Position numbers and translations under genes: made by a program. Of a DNA stretch of 64,000 nucleotides, positions 27,433 through 35,600 are shown piece after piece. Numbering within the stretch: position 1 is the first letter of the stretch; each line of letters starts with the position of its first letter. The DNA lies in contig NZ_JAGEMN010000003.1 in assembly GCF_017921835.1 (NCBI RefSeq), forward strand, positions 1 to 64,000. The letters run 5' to 3'. The notes under the pieces are model-generated. The model made no database searches, was not told where the DNA came from, and saw only the letters and a list, made by a program, of their open reading frames with translations. The stretch is from Sporosarcina sp. 6E9. Lineage in GTDB: Bacteria > Bacillota > Bacilli > Bacillales_A > Planococcaceae.

Positions 27433-27451
27433 AGTTTAATATAATTAAACT
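27433..27451. promoter_or_regulatory. Palindromic operator, site 2
   Basis: 8-bp arms AGTTTAAT and ATTAAACT around a 3-base spacer; the core GTTTAAT-N3-ATTAAAC is identical to site 1, 54 bp centre to centre. It contains a TATAAT (27440-27445) that is a plausible -10 for the divergent regulator gene. Confidence 0.75.
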
Positions 27452-27463
27452 ATATTCAGATTC

Positions 27464-28708
27464 ATGGAGGTGTGCCACATCGAAACATTAGGTGAACGGA
27501 TTCGAAAGTTTAGAAAACAACAGAAATTCACATTGGAAGCATTAGCAGGAAGTGAGTTAACAAAAGGCATGCTCAGTTTGATTGAAAACAATAAGGCGAA
27601 TCCTTCAATGGAGAGCCTTACCTATATAGCGAAGCGACTTGGCGTAGAAGTTTCTGAGTTGTTGGAGGAAGTAAGTAGTCAGGAACTACGTGAGGTTTTG
27701 GTAAAAGCTGAAAAGCTTTATTATATCAAGTTTGAGGATTTGTCGGACGAGCATGATCAACTGATTACTTTGATACAACCTTATCTTCCAAAATTGACTC
27801 ACGGCTACGAAGCGGCTCGCCTATTGGAGTTATATAGCAGAACGCTTCATCATGAAAATATAGAGGGCTGGAAAATCTATTCGGATAGAGCCGCTCTTAT
27901 GTATGAACAGATGAATATCATACCGAGACGAGCTAGCGTAGCTATATTCCATGCAAATGTTAAATTTACTGAACGTGATTACAGTGGCGCGCTCAAAATA
28001 CTTTTATTGAAACGATCAGAAATTGAAGCTCAAAATTCATTTATTGACCCGACGACCCGATTGGATTTTGACTATACAGAAGCAGTCCTTCAATTTGCAG
28101 TAGGCAACTCAAAAGAAGCATTAAAAGTTATGGAAAGTGGGATTGCATTTTCAAGGGAAAAACAAGTTTTTTATCAGATAGATTATTTATATAAACTTGC
28201 AACTTACCACGCCATGATGATGCGCGATGAAGAAAAGATGAAATACTATGTTAAAAAGATTGCATTGTACGGGGAATTCGCTGACGACAAAGAAGCAATC
28301 TTGTTCACAAAATTCATCGAGATAGAATATCTAAATTCTTTTAAAAAAGACTATGAAAATGCTTTGCGATTATTGGAACTTTATTATGCTGAGTATCAAT
28401 TAGGAAAAATACATTATTCGTTCTTCCATCTTGAGAAAGGGAAGGCCTTATTCGGATTAAAAAGTTATGAACTTGCACTTGTCGCGCTAAAAAAAGTGGA
28501 CATTCCTTCCCCCCTTCATCATCCGTTCGATTTAGGCACTCTTTTTGAAGCGGATGCTTATATGGCACTATCTTATCTAGCGCTTGGTAATCAAGATAAA
28601 GCTCTAGAACACGCCAAGTTAGCTTACGACAATATTTCACCGATGCCTGATTCACCCTTTAAAGATTTCATTCATGAAACCTATGAAAAAATCCGCAGTC
28701 GACAATGA
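27464..28708 (+). CDS. Xre-type HTH regulator with C-terminal TPR repeats
   Basis: A 414-residue protein: an N-terminal Xre helix-turn-helix (LGERIRKFRKQQKFTLEAL, KGMLSLIENNKANPS, about residues 9-65), then helical TPR-like repeats to the C-terminus (SYELALVALKKVD, ALSYLALGNQDKALEHAKLAY). This is the RRNPP-like architecture (NprR, PlcR, Rgg), whose members bind peptides through the TPR part. It is divergent from the MFS-peptidase operon, and the two palindromes between them are its likely operators. No short signal-peptide gene is evident downstream. The true start is unclear: ATG at 27464 lacks a binding site, while GGAGGTG at 27466-27472 points to GTG 27470 or ATC 27479. Confidence 0.85.
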   Translation: MEVCHIETLGERIRKFRKQQKFTLEALAGSELTKGMLSLIENNKANPSMESLTYIAKRLGVEVSELLEEVSSQELREVLVKAEKLYYIKFEDLSDEHDQLITLIQPYLPKLTHGYEAARLLELYSRTLHHENIEGWKIYSDRAALMYEQMNIIPRRASVAIFHANVKFTERDYSGALKILLLKRSEIEAQNSFIDPTTRLDFDYTEAVLQFAVGNSKEALKVMESGIAFSREKQVFYQIDYLYKLATYHAMMMRDEEKMKYYVKKIALYGEFADDKEAILFTKFIEIEYLNSFKKDYENALRLLELYYAEYQLGKIHYSFFHLEKGKALFGLKSYELALVALKKVDIPSPLHHPFDLGTLFEADAYMALSYLALGNQDKALEHAKLAYDNISPMPDSPFKDFIHETYEKIRSRQ

Positions 28709-28727
28709 TGTCGTCTGCGGATTTTTA
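28686..28727 (+). terminator. Terminator after the Xre-TPR regulator
   Basis: Stem AAATCCGCAG-T-CGAC pairs with GTCG-T-CTGCGGATTT around ATGAT, followed by TTTATTT. It overlaps the last codons of the gene. Confidence 0.88.
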
Positions 28728-28750
28728 TTTAATGTGAATGATTTTGTGGC

Positions 28751-28870
28751 TTTGGTCGTTTGATTGGTTGCTATGGTCGCTTCGACAATGGGTTTAGTCG
28801 TTTCGATTGTTGCTTTAATCGTTTAGAACAAGCCTATGGTCGTTTCGACAGCTGCTTTGGTCGTTTTGCC
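28751..28870. repeat. Tandem degenerate 21-bp repeat array (6 units)
   Basis: The core GTCG or ATCG recurs at 28755, 28776, 28797, 28818, 28839 and 28860, a constant 21-bp period. The unit is roughly GGTCGTTTCGATTGTTGCTTT. It fills the gap between two convergent genes (regulator and tcyP). Neither strand has a continuous open frame. The same unit recurs at 38150-38215. Confidence 0.82.
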
Positions 28871-28876
28871 GAATTC

Positions 28877-30265
28877 TTATGCTTCGACCGTTTGGCCGTC
28901 TACATTTCCATTATAAATATCTGTATCTAGTTCGCCTGACATGCGTGCTGTTGTGACGCCCGCTGTCATCGAACCACTTACGTTTACCGCTGTACGTCCC
29001 ATATCAATTAGTGGTTCGACAGAAATCAGAAGTCCTGCAAGAGCGACAGGTAAGTTCAGTGCGGATAAGACGAGTATTGCAGCGAAGGTTGCTCCCCCAC
29101 CTACACCGGCTACTCCGAACGAACTGATTGCGACGATAACTATTAACGTAACTAGAAATTGTGCATCGATTGGTTGACCGACTGAAGGCGCAATCATCAC
29201 GGCAAGCATCGCCGGATAAATACCCGCACAACCGTTTTGGCCGATTGATAATCCGAATGCGCCGGAAAAGTTCGCTATGCCGTCTGGAACACCGAGACGG
29301 TTGGTTTGCGTGTTAATGTTTAGCGGTAATGTTCCCGCGCTTGAACGAGATGTGAAGGCGAATAGTAATGCGTCCCCGGCTTTCTTCACGTAAGTGATTG
29401 GGTTTAATCCTGAAAGCATGATAATAATCAAGTGGATTCCGAACATAACGCCTAACGCGGCGTATGAAGCCATTACGAATTTACCCAAACTGTAGATTGC
29501 GCCAAAATCGGATGTGGCTACTGTTCTGGCGATAATTGCTAATATCCCGTAAGGAGTTAAGCGTAATACGATTCGTACAATCCCCATGATTAGCGAATAG
29601 ATGGCGTCTATACCTTTTTTGACAGTCGCTGCATTTTCAGGTTCTTTTCGTGAAACTGCCAAATAAGCAAATCCTAGAAACGCCGCGAAAATGACAACGC
29701 CAATTGTTGATGTCGGACGTGCGCCTGTGAAATCAAGGAATGGATTGGCTGGTAATAAATCAATCAGCTGCTCAGGTAGCGGACGATCAGCAACCTCACC
29801 AGCTCGTTCCTCTATTGAAACGCCGCGCGACAGTTCCGCTTCGCCTTGAACAATTTCAGATGCGTCAAGACCGAATAGAAGCGTTGCGGAGATACCGATA
29901 ATTGCGGCAATCGCAGTCGTTCCAATCAGCATTCCTAAAACTCTTCCTGCCATTTTCCCAAAATCTTTCCCGATTGTCACTTTCGTAAAAGCAGCAAGTA
30001 TCGAAATAAATACCAAAGGCATGACAATCATTTGAAGAAGCTTTACGTATCCGACACCGATTATATTAAACCAAGGCATCGATTCTTGTAGAACAGCAGA
30101 ATCTGTTCCGTACGCAAAATGTAAAATAAGACCATAGGCAATCCCGAGGCCAAGCCCAGAAAATACGCGTTTGGAGAATGATACATGTTTACGTTGCATT
30201 GTATAAAGGAAACCAACTAATAGTAGAAGACCTACTATATTAATAATCAGAAATAGCGAAGACAA
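28877..30265 (-). CDS. tcyP: L-cystine transporter TcyP (dicarboxylate/amino acid:cation symporter family)
   Basis: A 462-residue symporter with about eight helices plus re-entrant loops. It shows the serine-rich FTSRSSAGTLPLNI loop, the GQNGCAGIYPAMLAVMIAP segment and the DMGRTAVNVSG motif. Length and sequence match B. subtilis TcyP (YhcL), the high-affinity Na+-coupled cystine uptake system. Stand-alone gene, divergent from cls. I saw no riboswitch in the 180-bp divergent region; a CymR site is possible but I cannot show one. Confidence 0.92.
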   Translation of the reverse strand: MSSLFLIINIVGLLLLVGFLYTMQRKHVSFSKRVFSGLGLGIAYGLILHFAYGTDSAVLQESMPWFNIIGVGYVKLLQMIVMPLVFISILAAFTKVTIGKDFGKMAGRVLGMLIGTTAIAAIIGISATLLFGLDASEIVQGEAELSRGVSIEERAGEVADRPLPEQLIDLLPANPFLDFTGARPTSTIGVVIFAAFLGFAYLAVSRKEPENAATVKKGIDAIYSLIMGIVRIVLRLTPYGILAIIARTVATSDFGAIYSLGKFVMASYAALGVMFGIHLIIIMLSGLNPITYVKKAGDALLFAFTSRSSAGTLPLNINTQTNRLGVPDGIANFSGAFGLSIGQNGCAGIYPAMLAVMIAPSVGQPIDAQFLVTLIVIVAISSFGVAGVGGGATFAAILVLSALNLPVALAGLLISVEPLIDMGRTAVNVSGSMTAGVTTARMSGELDTDIYNGNVDGQTVEA

Positions 30266-30447
30266 TTTTTTTCCTCCTAAAATAGAATACTATAATCCAC
30301 ACTTTATACCAGTAATACATATCAGTCAAGTAGGGATTACAATTAATTTAAAATCAACGAAAATGTTAGGATGTCCTTCTTATTTTACAACTTTCCTTTT
30401 TCCATCGGGTATACTATAGAATGTAATCATTAAATGAGGAGGCGCTT

Positions 30448-31899
30448 ATGACGAACTTCATAAGTTTTACGGTCACCGCAATACTTGTATTAAACATCTT
30501 TCTTGCAATCGCTCTTATTTTTCTCGAACGTCGTGACGCCACATCCACATGGGCTTGGTTAATGGTCTTGTTCTTTATTCCGTTTTTTGGATTCTTTATC
30601 TACCTAATGCTAGGACGACGCTTTCGAGATAAACACCTTTTTCGTTGGGAGGGTCGAAGTAAAATCGGCATCGACCAACTCATCAAATATCAAATTGAAG
30701 CCATTGAAGATAATACACTCGATTTCCGACATAAGGAAACTGAGAAGCATAAAGACATGATAAATCTTCATCTACGAAACAATGATGCCGTGTTAACACA
30801 AGATAACGACGTCCAAGTTTTCAACGACGGAGCAGCAAAATTTTCAGCACTTATTGATGACCTTGAAAATGCAAAGGACCATATTCATTTCCAATACTAT
30901 ATTGTTAGACTTGATAAATTGGGAAAACGACTATTGGATGTGCTTATTCAAAAAGCAAAACAAGGGGTTCAAGTGCGATTACTCTATGACGACATGGGCT
31001 CACGCGGCGTTCACAAACGACATTTCAGAGAATTGATCCGCCACGGCGGCCATGTCGAAGCTTTTTTCCCTTCAATTTTGCCGCTCATTAACCCACGTCT
31101 AAATTACCGAAATCACCGAAAAATTGTCGTGATCGACGGGCGTATTGGCTATATTGGCGGTTTTAACGTGGGTGATGAATATCTAGGACTAAAAAAGAAG
31201 TTTGGATATTGGAGAGATACGCATTTGCGAATTGAAGGAAGTGCGCTTCACCCACTTCAAACTAGATTCCTGCTAGATTGGAATCAAGCATCTGCGAATC
31301 AGGATATTGAATATAACGATACTTTCTTCCCAGCGATTCCTCAAAAAGGGTCTGTCAGCATGCAAATCGTTTCAAGTGGACCTGACTCTGAGTGGGAACA
31401 AATTAAAGATGGGTACTTAAAAATGATTTTCCGAGCCGAAAAGTATATTTATATTCAAACGCCCTATTTCATACCGGATATCAGTTTTGTGGATGCTCTT
31501 CGAATCGCTTGTTTGTCGGGAGTCGATGTACGAATTATGATTCCTAATAAACCTGACCACATGTTTGTTTATTGGGCAACATATGCCAACGTCGGGAATT
31601 TATTGAAAGCTGGCGCTAAGATTTACATTTATGAAAATGGTTTTCTTCATACAAAACAGATTGTGATTGATGATGAAGTTTCAACTGTCGGAACCGCAAA
31701 TATTGATGTTCGAAGTTTCAAATTGAACTTTGAAGTGAATGCTTTCATCTATGATCGTGATAAATCACATGAACTTGCAGAACTATTTGAACAAGATATG
31801 TTGCTTTCCACGGAATTAACGTTAGATAAGTACAATGAAAGGTCAACAATGATAAAAATAAAAGAATCGATTGCGAATTTAATTTCTCCGATTTTATAA
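30448..31899 (+). CDS. cls: Cardiolipin synthase
   Basis: A 483-residue membrane-bound phospholipase-D family enzyme: two N-terminal transmembrane helices and two HxK motifs, NHRKIVVIDGRIGYIGG and HTKQIVIDDEVSTVGTANID. It condenses two phosphatidylglycerols to cardiolipin. GAGGAGG precedes the ATG. A TATACT -10 lies at 30410-30415 with no strong -35. Confidence 0.95.
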   Translation: MTNFISFTVTAILVLNIFLAIALIFLERRDATSTWAWLMVLFFIPFFGFFIYLMLGRRFRDKHLFRWEGRSKIGIDQLIKYQIEAIEDNTLDFRHKETEKHKDMINLHLRNNDAVLTQDNDVQVFNDGAAKFSALIDDLENAKDHIHFQYYIVRLDKLGKRLLDVLIQKAKQGVQVRLLYDDMGSRGVHKRHFRELIRHGGHVEAFFPSILPLINPRLNYRNHRKIVVIDGRIGYIGGFNVGDEYLGLKKKFGYWRDTHLRIEGSALHPLQTRFLLDWNQASANQDIEYNDTFFPAIPQKGSVSMQIVSSGPDSEWEQIKDGYLKMIFRAEKYIYIQTPYFIPDISFVDALRIACLSGVDVRIMIPNKPDHMFVYWATYANVGNLLKAGAKIYIYENGFLHTKQIVIDDEVSTVGTANIDVRSFKLNFEVNAFIYDRDKSHELAELFEQDMLLSTELTLDKYNERSTMIKIKESIANLISPIL

Positions 31900-31902
31900 A
31901 AC

Positions 31903-31936
31903 AAAGGACGCCCGATGAAGAAGGGGCGTCCTTTTT
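31903..31936. terminator. Bidirectional terminator cls / carboxypeptidase
   Basis: Stem AAAGGACGCCC / GGGCGTCCTTT around a GATGAAGAAG loop, followed by TTATT; A-run on the other side serves the convergent gene. Confidence 0.9.
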
Positions 31937-31944
31937 ATTGTGTA

Positions 31945-32826
31945 TTAAATTTCTAGATATTCCTCAAGCGTGATATTTTGCTTGTAGATTTCTTTTGCTA
32001 TGTCGATTCCGACATAGCGGAAATGCCAGGATTCGTGCATGTAGCCAGTTATTTTTTCTTTGCCCTCTGGATATCGCATGATAAAACCGTAACGGTAGGC
32101 ATTTGCGGCTACCCATTTACCGGCTTCTGTTTCGCCGAATTTTGCTGATGCAAAGTATTGTTCGTTATTCACTTCGCCGATGTCAAAAGCGAGACCTGTT
32201 TGATGTTCAGAGTAACCTGGTCGTGCACTGTAGCGGTCAGCAGCTTCACTTCCATCGCGTTCTACATAACGCTCGTATAAACCGGTCTGGTAATCATAGG
32301 AGCGATAGGTGCTAAATGCAATTAGCTCAAAGCCATCTAATTTAGCGGCTGCTGCCATTTCACTAAAAGCCTCTCTCGCCTCTTTACTTTCCCCGGGTGA
32401 ATATGTGCTTGGGAGGGGGTATTGCTTATTTGCGATAAGTACGTCTTTTATATAAGTCGGTTCTTTCGGTAATTCTTGCCCTTCAATATAATTACGATTG
32501 TCTCTTTCAGGCGTTTCTGCCTCTGGTTTCTCAGCTTCTGGGGCTTCCTTTCCAGGTTTTTCAACTTCATTATTTTCATCTATAATTTCAGATTCAACGT
32601 TTTCTTCTGTATTTGCAGGCTTAGTTGTTTCATCTTCAGATTCATTCGCATCTTGATAGATTACTTGTTCAATTTTCTTATAGCTCTTTTCTAAATCCCA
32701 ATCATTTAGGCCAATCCAACTAATTATCCCTGCTGCGATAATCCCTAGACTAATAAGGGTTACGGGTAACACTTTGCCTTTTTTATTCTTTTGTGATCTA
32801 TATTGATAACTTTTTTTCCTCTTCAT
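31945..32826 (-). CDS. M15-family D,D-carboxypeptidase (VanY/DacB-like), membrane anchored
   Basis: About 293 residues: N-terminal basic segment and one transmembrane helix (about 20-40), an acidic Glu/Pro-rich linker (about 60-110), and an M15B peptidase domain with SEHQTGLAFDIG and ESWHFRYVG, the zinc-binding motifs. It trims the terminal D-Ala of peptidoglycan stem peptides on the outside of the membrane. ATG at 32826 is chosen as the natural N-terminus (MKRKKSYQ); 32856 is the longest frame. LdcB/YodJ-like L,D-activity is possible. Confidence 0.88.
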   Translation of the reverse strand: MKRKKSYQYRSQKNKKGKVLPVTLISLGIIAAGIISWIGLNDWDLEKSYKKIEQVIYQDANESEDETTKPANTEENVESEIIDENNEVEKPGKEAPEAEKPEAETPERDNRNYIEGQELPKEPTYIKDVLIANKQYPLPSTYSPGESKEAREAFSEMAAAAKLDGFELIAFSTYRSYDYQTGLYERYVERDGSEAADRYSARPGYSEHQTGLAFDIGEVNNEQYFASAKFGETEAGKWVAANAYRYGFIMRYPEGKEKITGYMHESWHFRYVGIDIAKEIYKQNITLEEYLEI

Positions 32827-32916
32827 TTCATATAGCCTGCCTTTTCGCAATATCACCTAAGTTTACCATCATTTCTTAGCCAAGTCGCTCTTAAACTGAT
32901 TTCTCAAGCACTCGAA

Positions 32917-33165
32917 TTAGATAATTCTATAAACAATTATCAAAACGATAAAAGCAACGACAAAAAAGAGGGAAACCCATTTCATCCATTTCGATTCGCG
33001 TACTAGTCCTTGATCATGAAATGTTTTTGACCTCAACCCATTCGTTAATGCAAACAATGCTACCATTGAAAGAACTGCCATGTTCAAATTGAGCTGAACA
33101 ATAAAGTAAAATGAAGCGATTATCGCGATACCAATTCCAATTCCAAACACCCTTTTAATATTCAT
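32917..33165 (-). CDS. Small membrane protein, unknown
   Basis: An 82-residue protein with three hydrophobic stretches (RVFGIGIGIAIIASFYFIV, MAVLSMVALFALTNG, WVSLFFVVAFIVLIIV). ATG at 33165 has GGGGGT upstream; the longer frame from 33216 runs through the yidC terminator and is unlikely. No family recognised. It follows yidC beyond a terminator, so it may be expressed by read-through or its own promoter. Confidence 0.65.
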   Translation of the reverse strand: MNIKRVFGIGIGIAIIASFYFIVQLNLNMAVLSMVALFALTNGLRSKTFHDQGLVRESKWMKWVSLFFVVAFIVLIIVYRII

Positions 33166-33178
33166 TCGTAAAACCCCC

Positions 33179-33209
33179 AAAAAAGAAGCCGAAGATTCCT
33201 CTTCGGCCT
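33179..33209 (-). terminator. Terminator after yidC
   Basis: Minus strand: stem GGCCGAAGA / TCTTCGGCT, GGAA tetraloop, followed by TCTTTTTT. Confidence 0.9.
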
Positions 33210-33219
33210 CATTCATTAT

Positions 33220-34092
33220 TTATTTCTCATCTTTTTTTGGTGCTTTTTCTTTTGGTTCGTCTTTTTTCGCTGGAGGGTTGGAATCTTTTTTTGAAGCTGA
33301 TTTCTGTTCACTCTTATCCGAAGTTACAGCTGGTTGTACTGCTGGTTCTTTATAGTACAACTTTCGTCCAAGGTAAGTTTGGAAAATAAGTAAAACTCCC
33401 CCGACTGCCCAGTAGAGTGGAAGTGCAGCTACTGCCTTGAAAGAGATAAACATAATCATGATTGGTGATAAGTAGATGAACATTTTCATCTGCTGTTTTT
33501 GTTGATCAGGCATTGTCCATAGTGAAACGCGTGCTTGAACAAAATAAACTGCACCCGCAATGAGCATCATAATCATATCTGGACTGCCTAGGTTAAACCA
33601 TAGAAACTTAGTCTCTTTTACTTCTGGTGAATATAGAATGGCGAAATACAGTCCCATAATGATTGGCATTTGAAGTATAAGCGGTAAACAACCCATATTG
33701 AGCGGATTTACCCCGTGCTTCGAATAAAGCCCCATCATTTCTTGCTGTAATCTTGCTTGATCTTCTTTATTACCTGTTTCTTTCGCTTCTTTTAATTGCT
33801 TTTGGATATCTTCCATCTCTGGTCGAAGCGCATCCATCTTTATTTTCATTTCTTGCTGTGACTTATAATTTCTAAGCATAAGTGGCATAAGAACTAGTCT
33901 TATCAATACGGTAATAACGACAATCGCTAAACCATAACTACCGCCAAATTGACCACTAAAAAAATGAAGTAACCATTCCATCGGTTTGACCAAAAGATCG
34001 TAAAACTTGCCTTCTTTGTTTTCGACTCCAGCACAACCACTTAAAAAAATAGCTGCAGTCATTAATATTGTTAATAATCCAAATCTCTTCAT
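33220..34092 (-). CDS. yidC: Membrane protein insertase YidC/OxaA (SpoIIIJ/YqjG type)
   Basis: A 290-residue lipoprotein insertase: signal peptide with lipobox FLSGC, then the five-helix YidC core (GSYGLAIVVITVLIRLVLMPLM, NPLNMGCLPLILQMPIIMGLY) and a Lys/Ser/Pro-rich cytoplasmic tail (KSEQKSASKKDSNPP). ATG at 34092 preceded by AAGGTGAATCTATTG. Being away from rnpA/jag, it is more likely the second paralogue (YidC2-like), but I see no MifM-like arrest ORF. A TTGTAT-N18-TATACT promoter lies upstream. Confidence 0.93.
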   Translation of the reverse strand: MKRFGLLTILMTAAIFLSGCAGVENKEGKFYDLLVKPMEWLLHFFSGQFGGSYGLAIVVITVLIRLVLMPLMLRNYKSQQEMKIKMDALRPEMEDIQKQLKEAKETGNKEDQARLQQEMMGLYSKHGVNPLNMGCLPLILQMPIIMGLYFAILYSPEVKETKFLWFNLGSPDMIMMLIAGAVYFVQARVSLWTMPDQQKQQMKMFIYLSPIMIMFISFKAVAALPLYWAVGGVLLIFQTYLGRKLYYKEPAVQPAVTSDKSEQKSASKKDSNPPAKKDEPKEKAPKKDEK

Positions 34093-34140
34093 CAATAGAT
34101 TCACCTTCACTAATTTCAAACTACTGAAAAGTATACAACA

Positions 34141-34175
34141 AATTGACGTAGGAATACAATTATTCTACGTCAATT
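34141..34175 (-). terminator. Hairpin after the AraC-type regulator
   Basis: Perfect 11-bp arms AATTGACGTAG and CTACGTCAATT with a 13-base loop, overlapping the regulator stop codon. The following sequence (TGTTGTATAC) is not a clean T-run and already belongs to the yidC promoter, so it may attenuate rather than fully terminate. Confidence 0.6.
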
Positions 34176-34965
34176 ATGATTTCTCTTCTAATGGAAGTGT
34201 GCAATGAAAATATTCTCCGGCTAAGTTGTTGCGAAATCTTCGTGGTGTTTCGCCAGTATACTTTTTGAATATACGCGTGAAGTAGCTTTGATTGCAAAAG
34301 TTAAATCTATCCGAGATATCCGAGATTTTCATATCTGAAAAACGCAGATAGTATTGTGACTTTTCAACTTTTCTTACATTGATATATTCAACAAGGGTAA
34401 TTCCAGTGTGTTCACGAAAGATTCTTGATAAATGGCTTGTACTGACATCAAACATAGCGGATAGTCCTTCAACCGACATGGGTACTTCTACTTCACTGTC
34501 AATATATTGAACTACTTTGTTCACGGTATGGTGCAATAATAATGAGGGTTTTCTTTCCGCAACAATATAGATAAAAAACTCGATTAATTCATCCGCTAAT
34601 TTTTCTGCATTATCCTTTGCCAATCGTTGTTCGATTAAGATTAAACTCGTCGAATTAAATGATAACGCTTTCTTTGGTGCTGAATACTCTTTACGAATAT
34701 ATCTTGCAATAATACCTGTTAGCGCGATTAAATAGTATTTTATTTCAATTTGCTCATGATCCTTCTCAGATGCTTTCTTAACAATTCCAATCATTTTTTT
34801 CGCAGCATGTTTAGCCTCTTGTTTTTCAAAACGATATAACTGTTTTAATAGTTTTTCTTCCGTTTCAAAAAAATCTTTTACAATTTCGAAATAACGACTT
34901 TGCCCGATTTCATCATGGAATTTAGTTACTGAAACAGGCATTTCACCCAGCATTACGCTCACCAT
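34174..34965 (-). CDS. AraC-family transcriptional regulator
   Basis: About 263 residues. The C-terminal 100 residues hold two AraC helix-turn-helices (MSVEGLSAMFDVSTSHLSRIF; KISDISDRFNFCNQSYFTRIF) with the YTGETPRRFR end motif. The N-terminal half is helical and charged, not a cupin, so the sensed signal is unknown. Start chosen at ATG 34965 behind GAGAGGTGAG; GTG/ATG codons within the next five codons are alternatives. Upstream of yidC in the same direction. Confidence 0.85.
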   Translation of the reverse strand: MVSVMLGEMPVSVTKFHDEIGQSRYFEIVKDFFETEEKLLKQLYRFEKQEAKHAAKKMIGIVKKASEKDHEQIEIKYYLIALTGIIARYIRKEYSAPKKALSFNSTSLILIEQRLAKDNAEKLADELIEFFIYIVAERKPSLLLHHTVNKVVQYIDSEVEVPMSVEGLSAMFDVSTSHLSRIFREHTGITLVEYINVRKVEKSQYYLRFSDMKISDISDRFNFCNQSYFTRIFKKYTGETPRRFRNNLAGEYFHCTLPLEEKS

Positions 34966-35038
34966 TCTCACCTCTCGATAAAAGTTTTTCTTAACTTCGA
35001 TTAACAATAGTTGTAATATTCAATCTGAACACTTTTTG

Positions 35039-35066
35039 AAAAAGCGCACCCCATGCAAGGCGCGCT
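35039..35066 (-). terminator. Terminator after small stress-type protein gene
   Basis: Minus strand: 8-bp stem AGCGCGCC / GGGTGCGCT (one G-U), short loop, then TTTTTC. Confidence 0.75.
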
Positions 35067-35074
35067 CTTTTCAC

Positions 35075-35422
35075 TTATTCTGGTTGTTTGTTATCTTGTT
35101 GTGGTTTATGGTTTTCAGTGTAAAGACCATCTAAATCTTCTGCTGATTCATGCTTATCCTGAACTTCTTGGTTGTAATAATGCACGCTCGTTTGCGCGCC
35201 TTCACTTACCATTTTGTTATCTTGCGTATCGTAAGGATCTGAATGACCAACTTTGGTATCTGTTGCACGGTTCATTTTTTGAGTCTCGATAAATGAATCC
35301 ACTTTAGTTTTCATGTTATTAAATGCGACTTGTGCTTTATCACGATTTTCTTTTTTACTAAAATAAGCATAAGCACCCGCGGCAAGTGTCGCAAGTAGAA
35401 AAGTATTTTTTTTACGTGCCAT
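35075..35422 (-). CDS. Small hypothetical protein with N-terminal hydrophobic segment (YtxH-like layout)
   Basis: A 115-residue protein: short basic start, one hydrophobic segment (TFLLATLAAGAYAYFS), then a charged hydrophilic tail rich in D, K, N and Q. The layout recalls YtxH-type general stress proteins, but similarity is not strong enough to name it. AGGAGGAATGATTAAT precedes the ATG at 35422. A sigma-B promoter lies about 55 bp upstream, supporting a stress role. Confidence 0.65.
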   Translation of the reverse strand: MARKKNTFLLATLAAGAYAYFSKKENRDKAQVAFNNMKTKVDSFIETQKMNRATDTKVGHSDPYDTQDNKMVSEGAQTSVHYYNQEVQDKHESAEDLDGLYTENHKPQQDNKQPE

Positions 35423-35476
35423 ATTAATCATTCCTCCTGAATTATCGAAAGTTTGTAATAAGGTTATATTATAAGT

Positions 35477-35502
35477 ATACCCGAATCGATGTATTTAGAA
35501 AC
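35477..35502 (-). promoter_or_regulatory. Candidate sigma-B promoter of the small stress-type protein
   Basis: Minus strand: GTTTCT (35497-35502), 14-base spacer, GGGTAT (35477-35482). It has the same spacing as the sigma-B promoter in the rsb operon and a perfect -10. Confidence 0.7.
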
Positions 35503-35600
35503 TTTTCTTGTACCTAATTGATACGCTTTGAATTTCTAAGGTAGTTTTTAGCGCGTTTATTTGTTATGATTACAAAAAGAAATACTGAGGTGACTAGGGT

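Noticed and set aside
28751..28870. CRISPR array
   Set aside because: The period is 21 bp with continuous degenerate units; there are no separate spacers and no cas genes.
30383..30415. Sigma-B promoter before cls (GGGTAT at 30407)
   Set aside because: No GTTT-type -35 at 12-15 bases; the sequence fits a sigma-A TATACT better.
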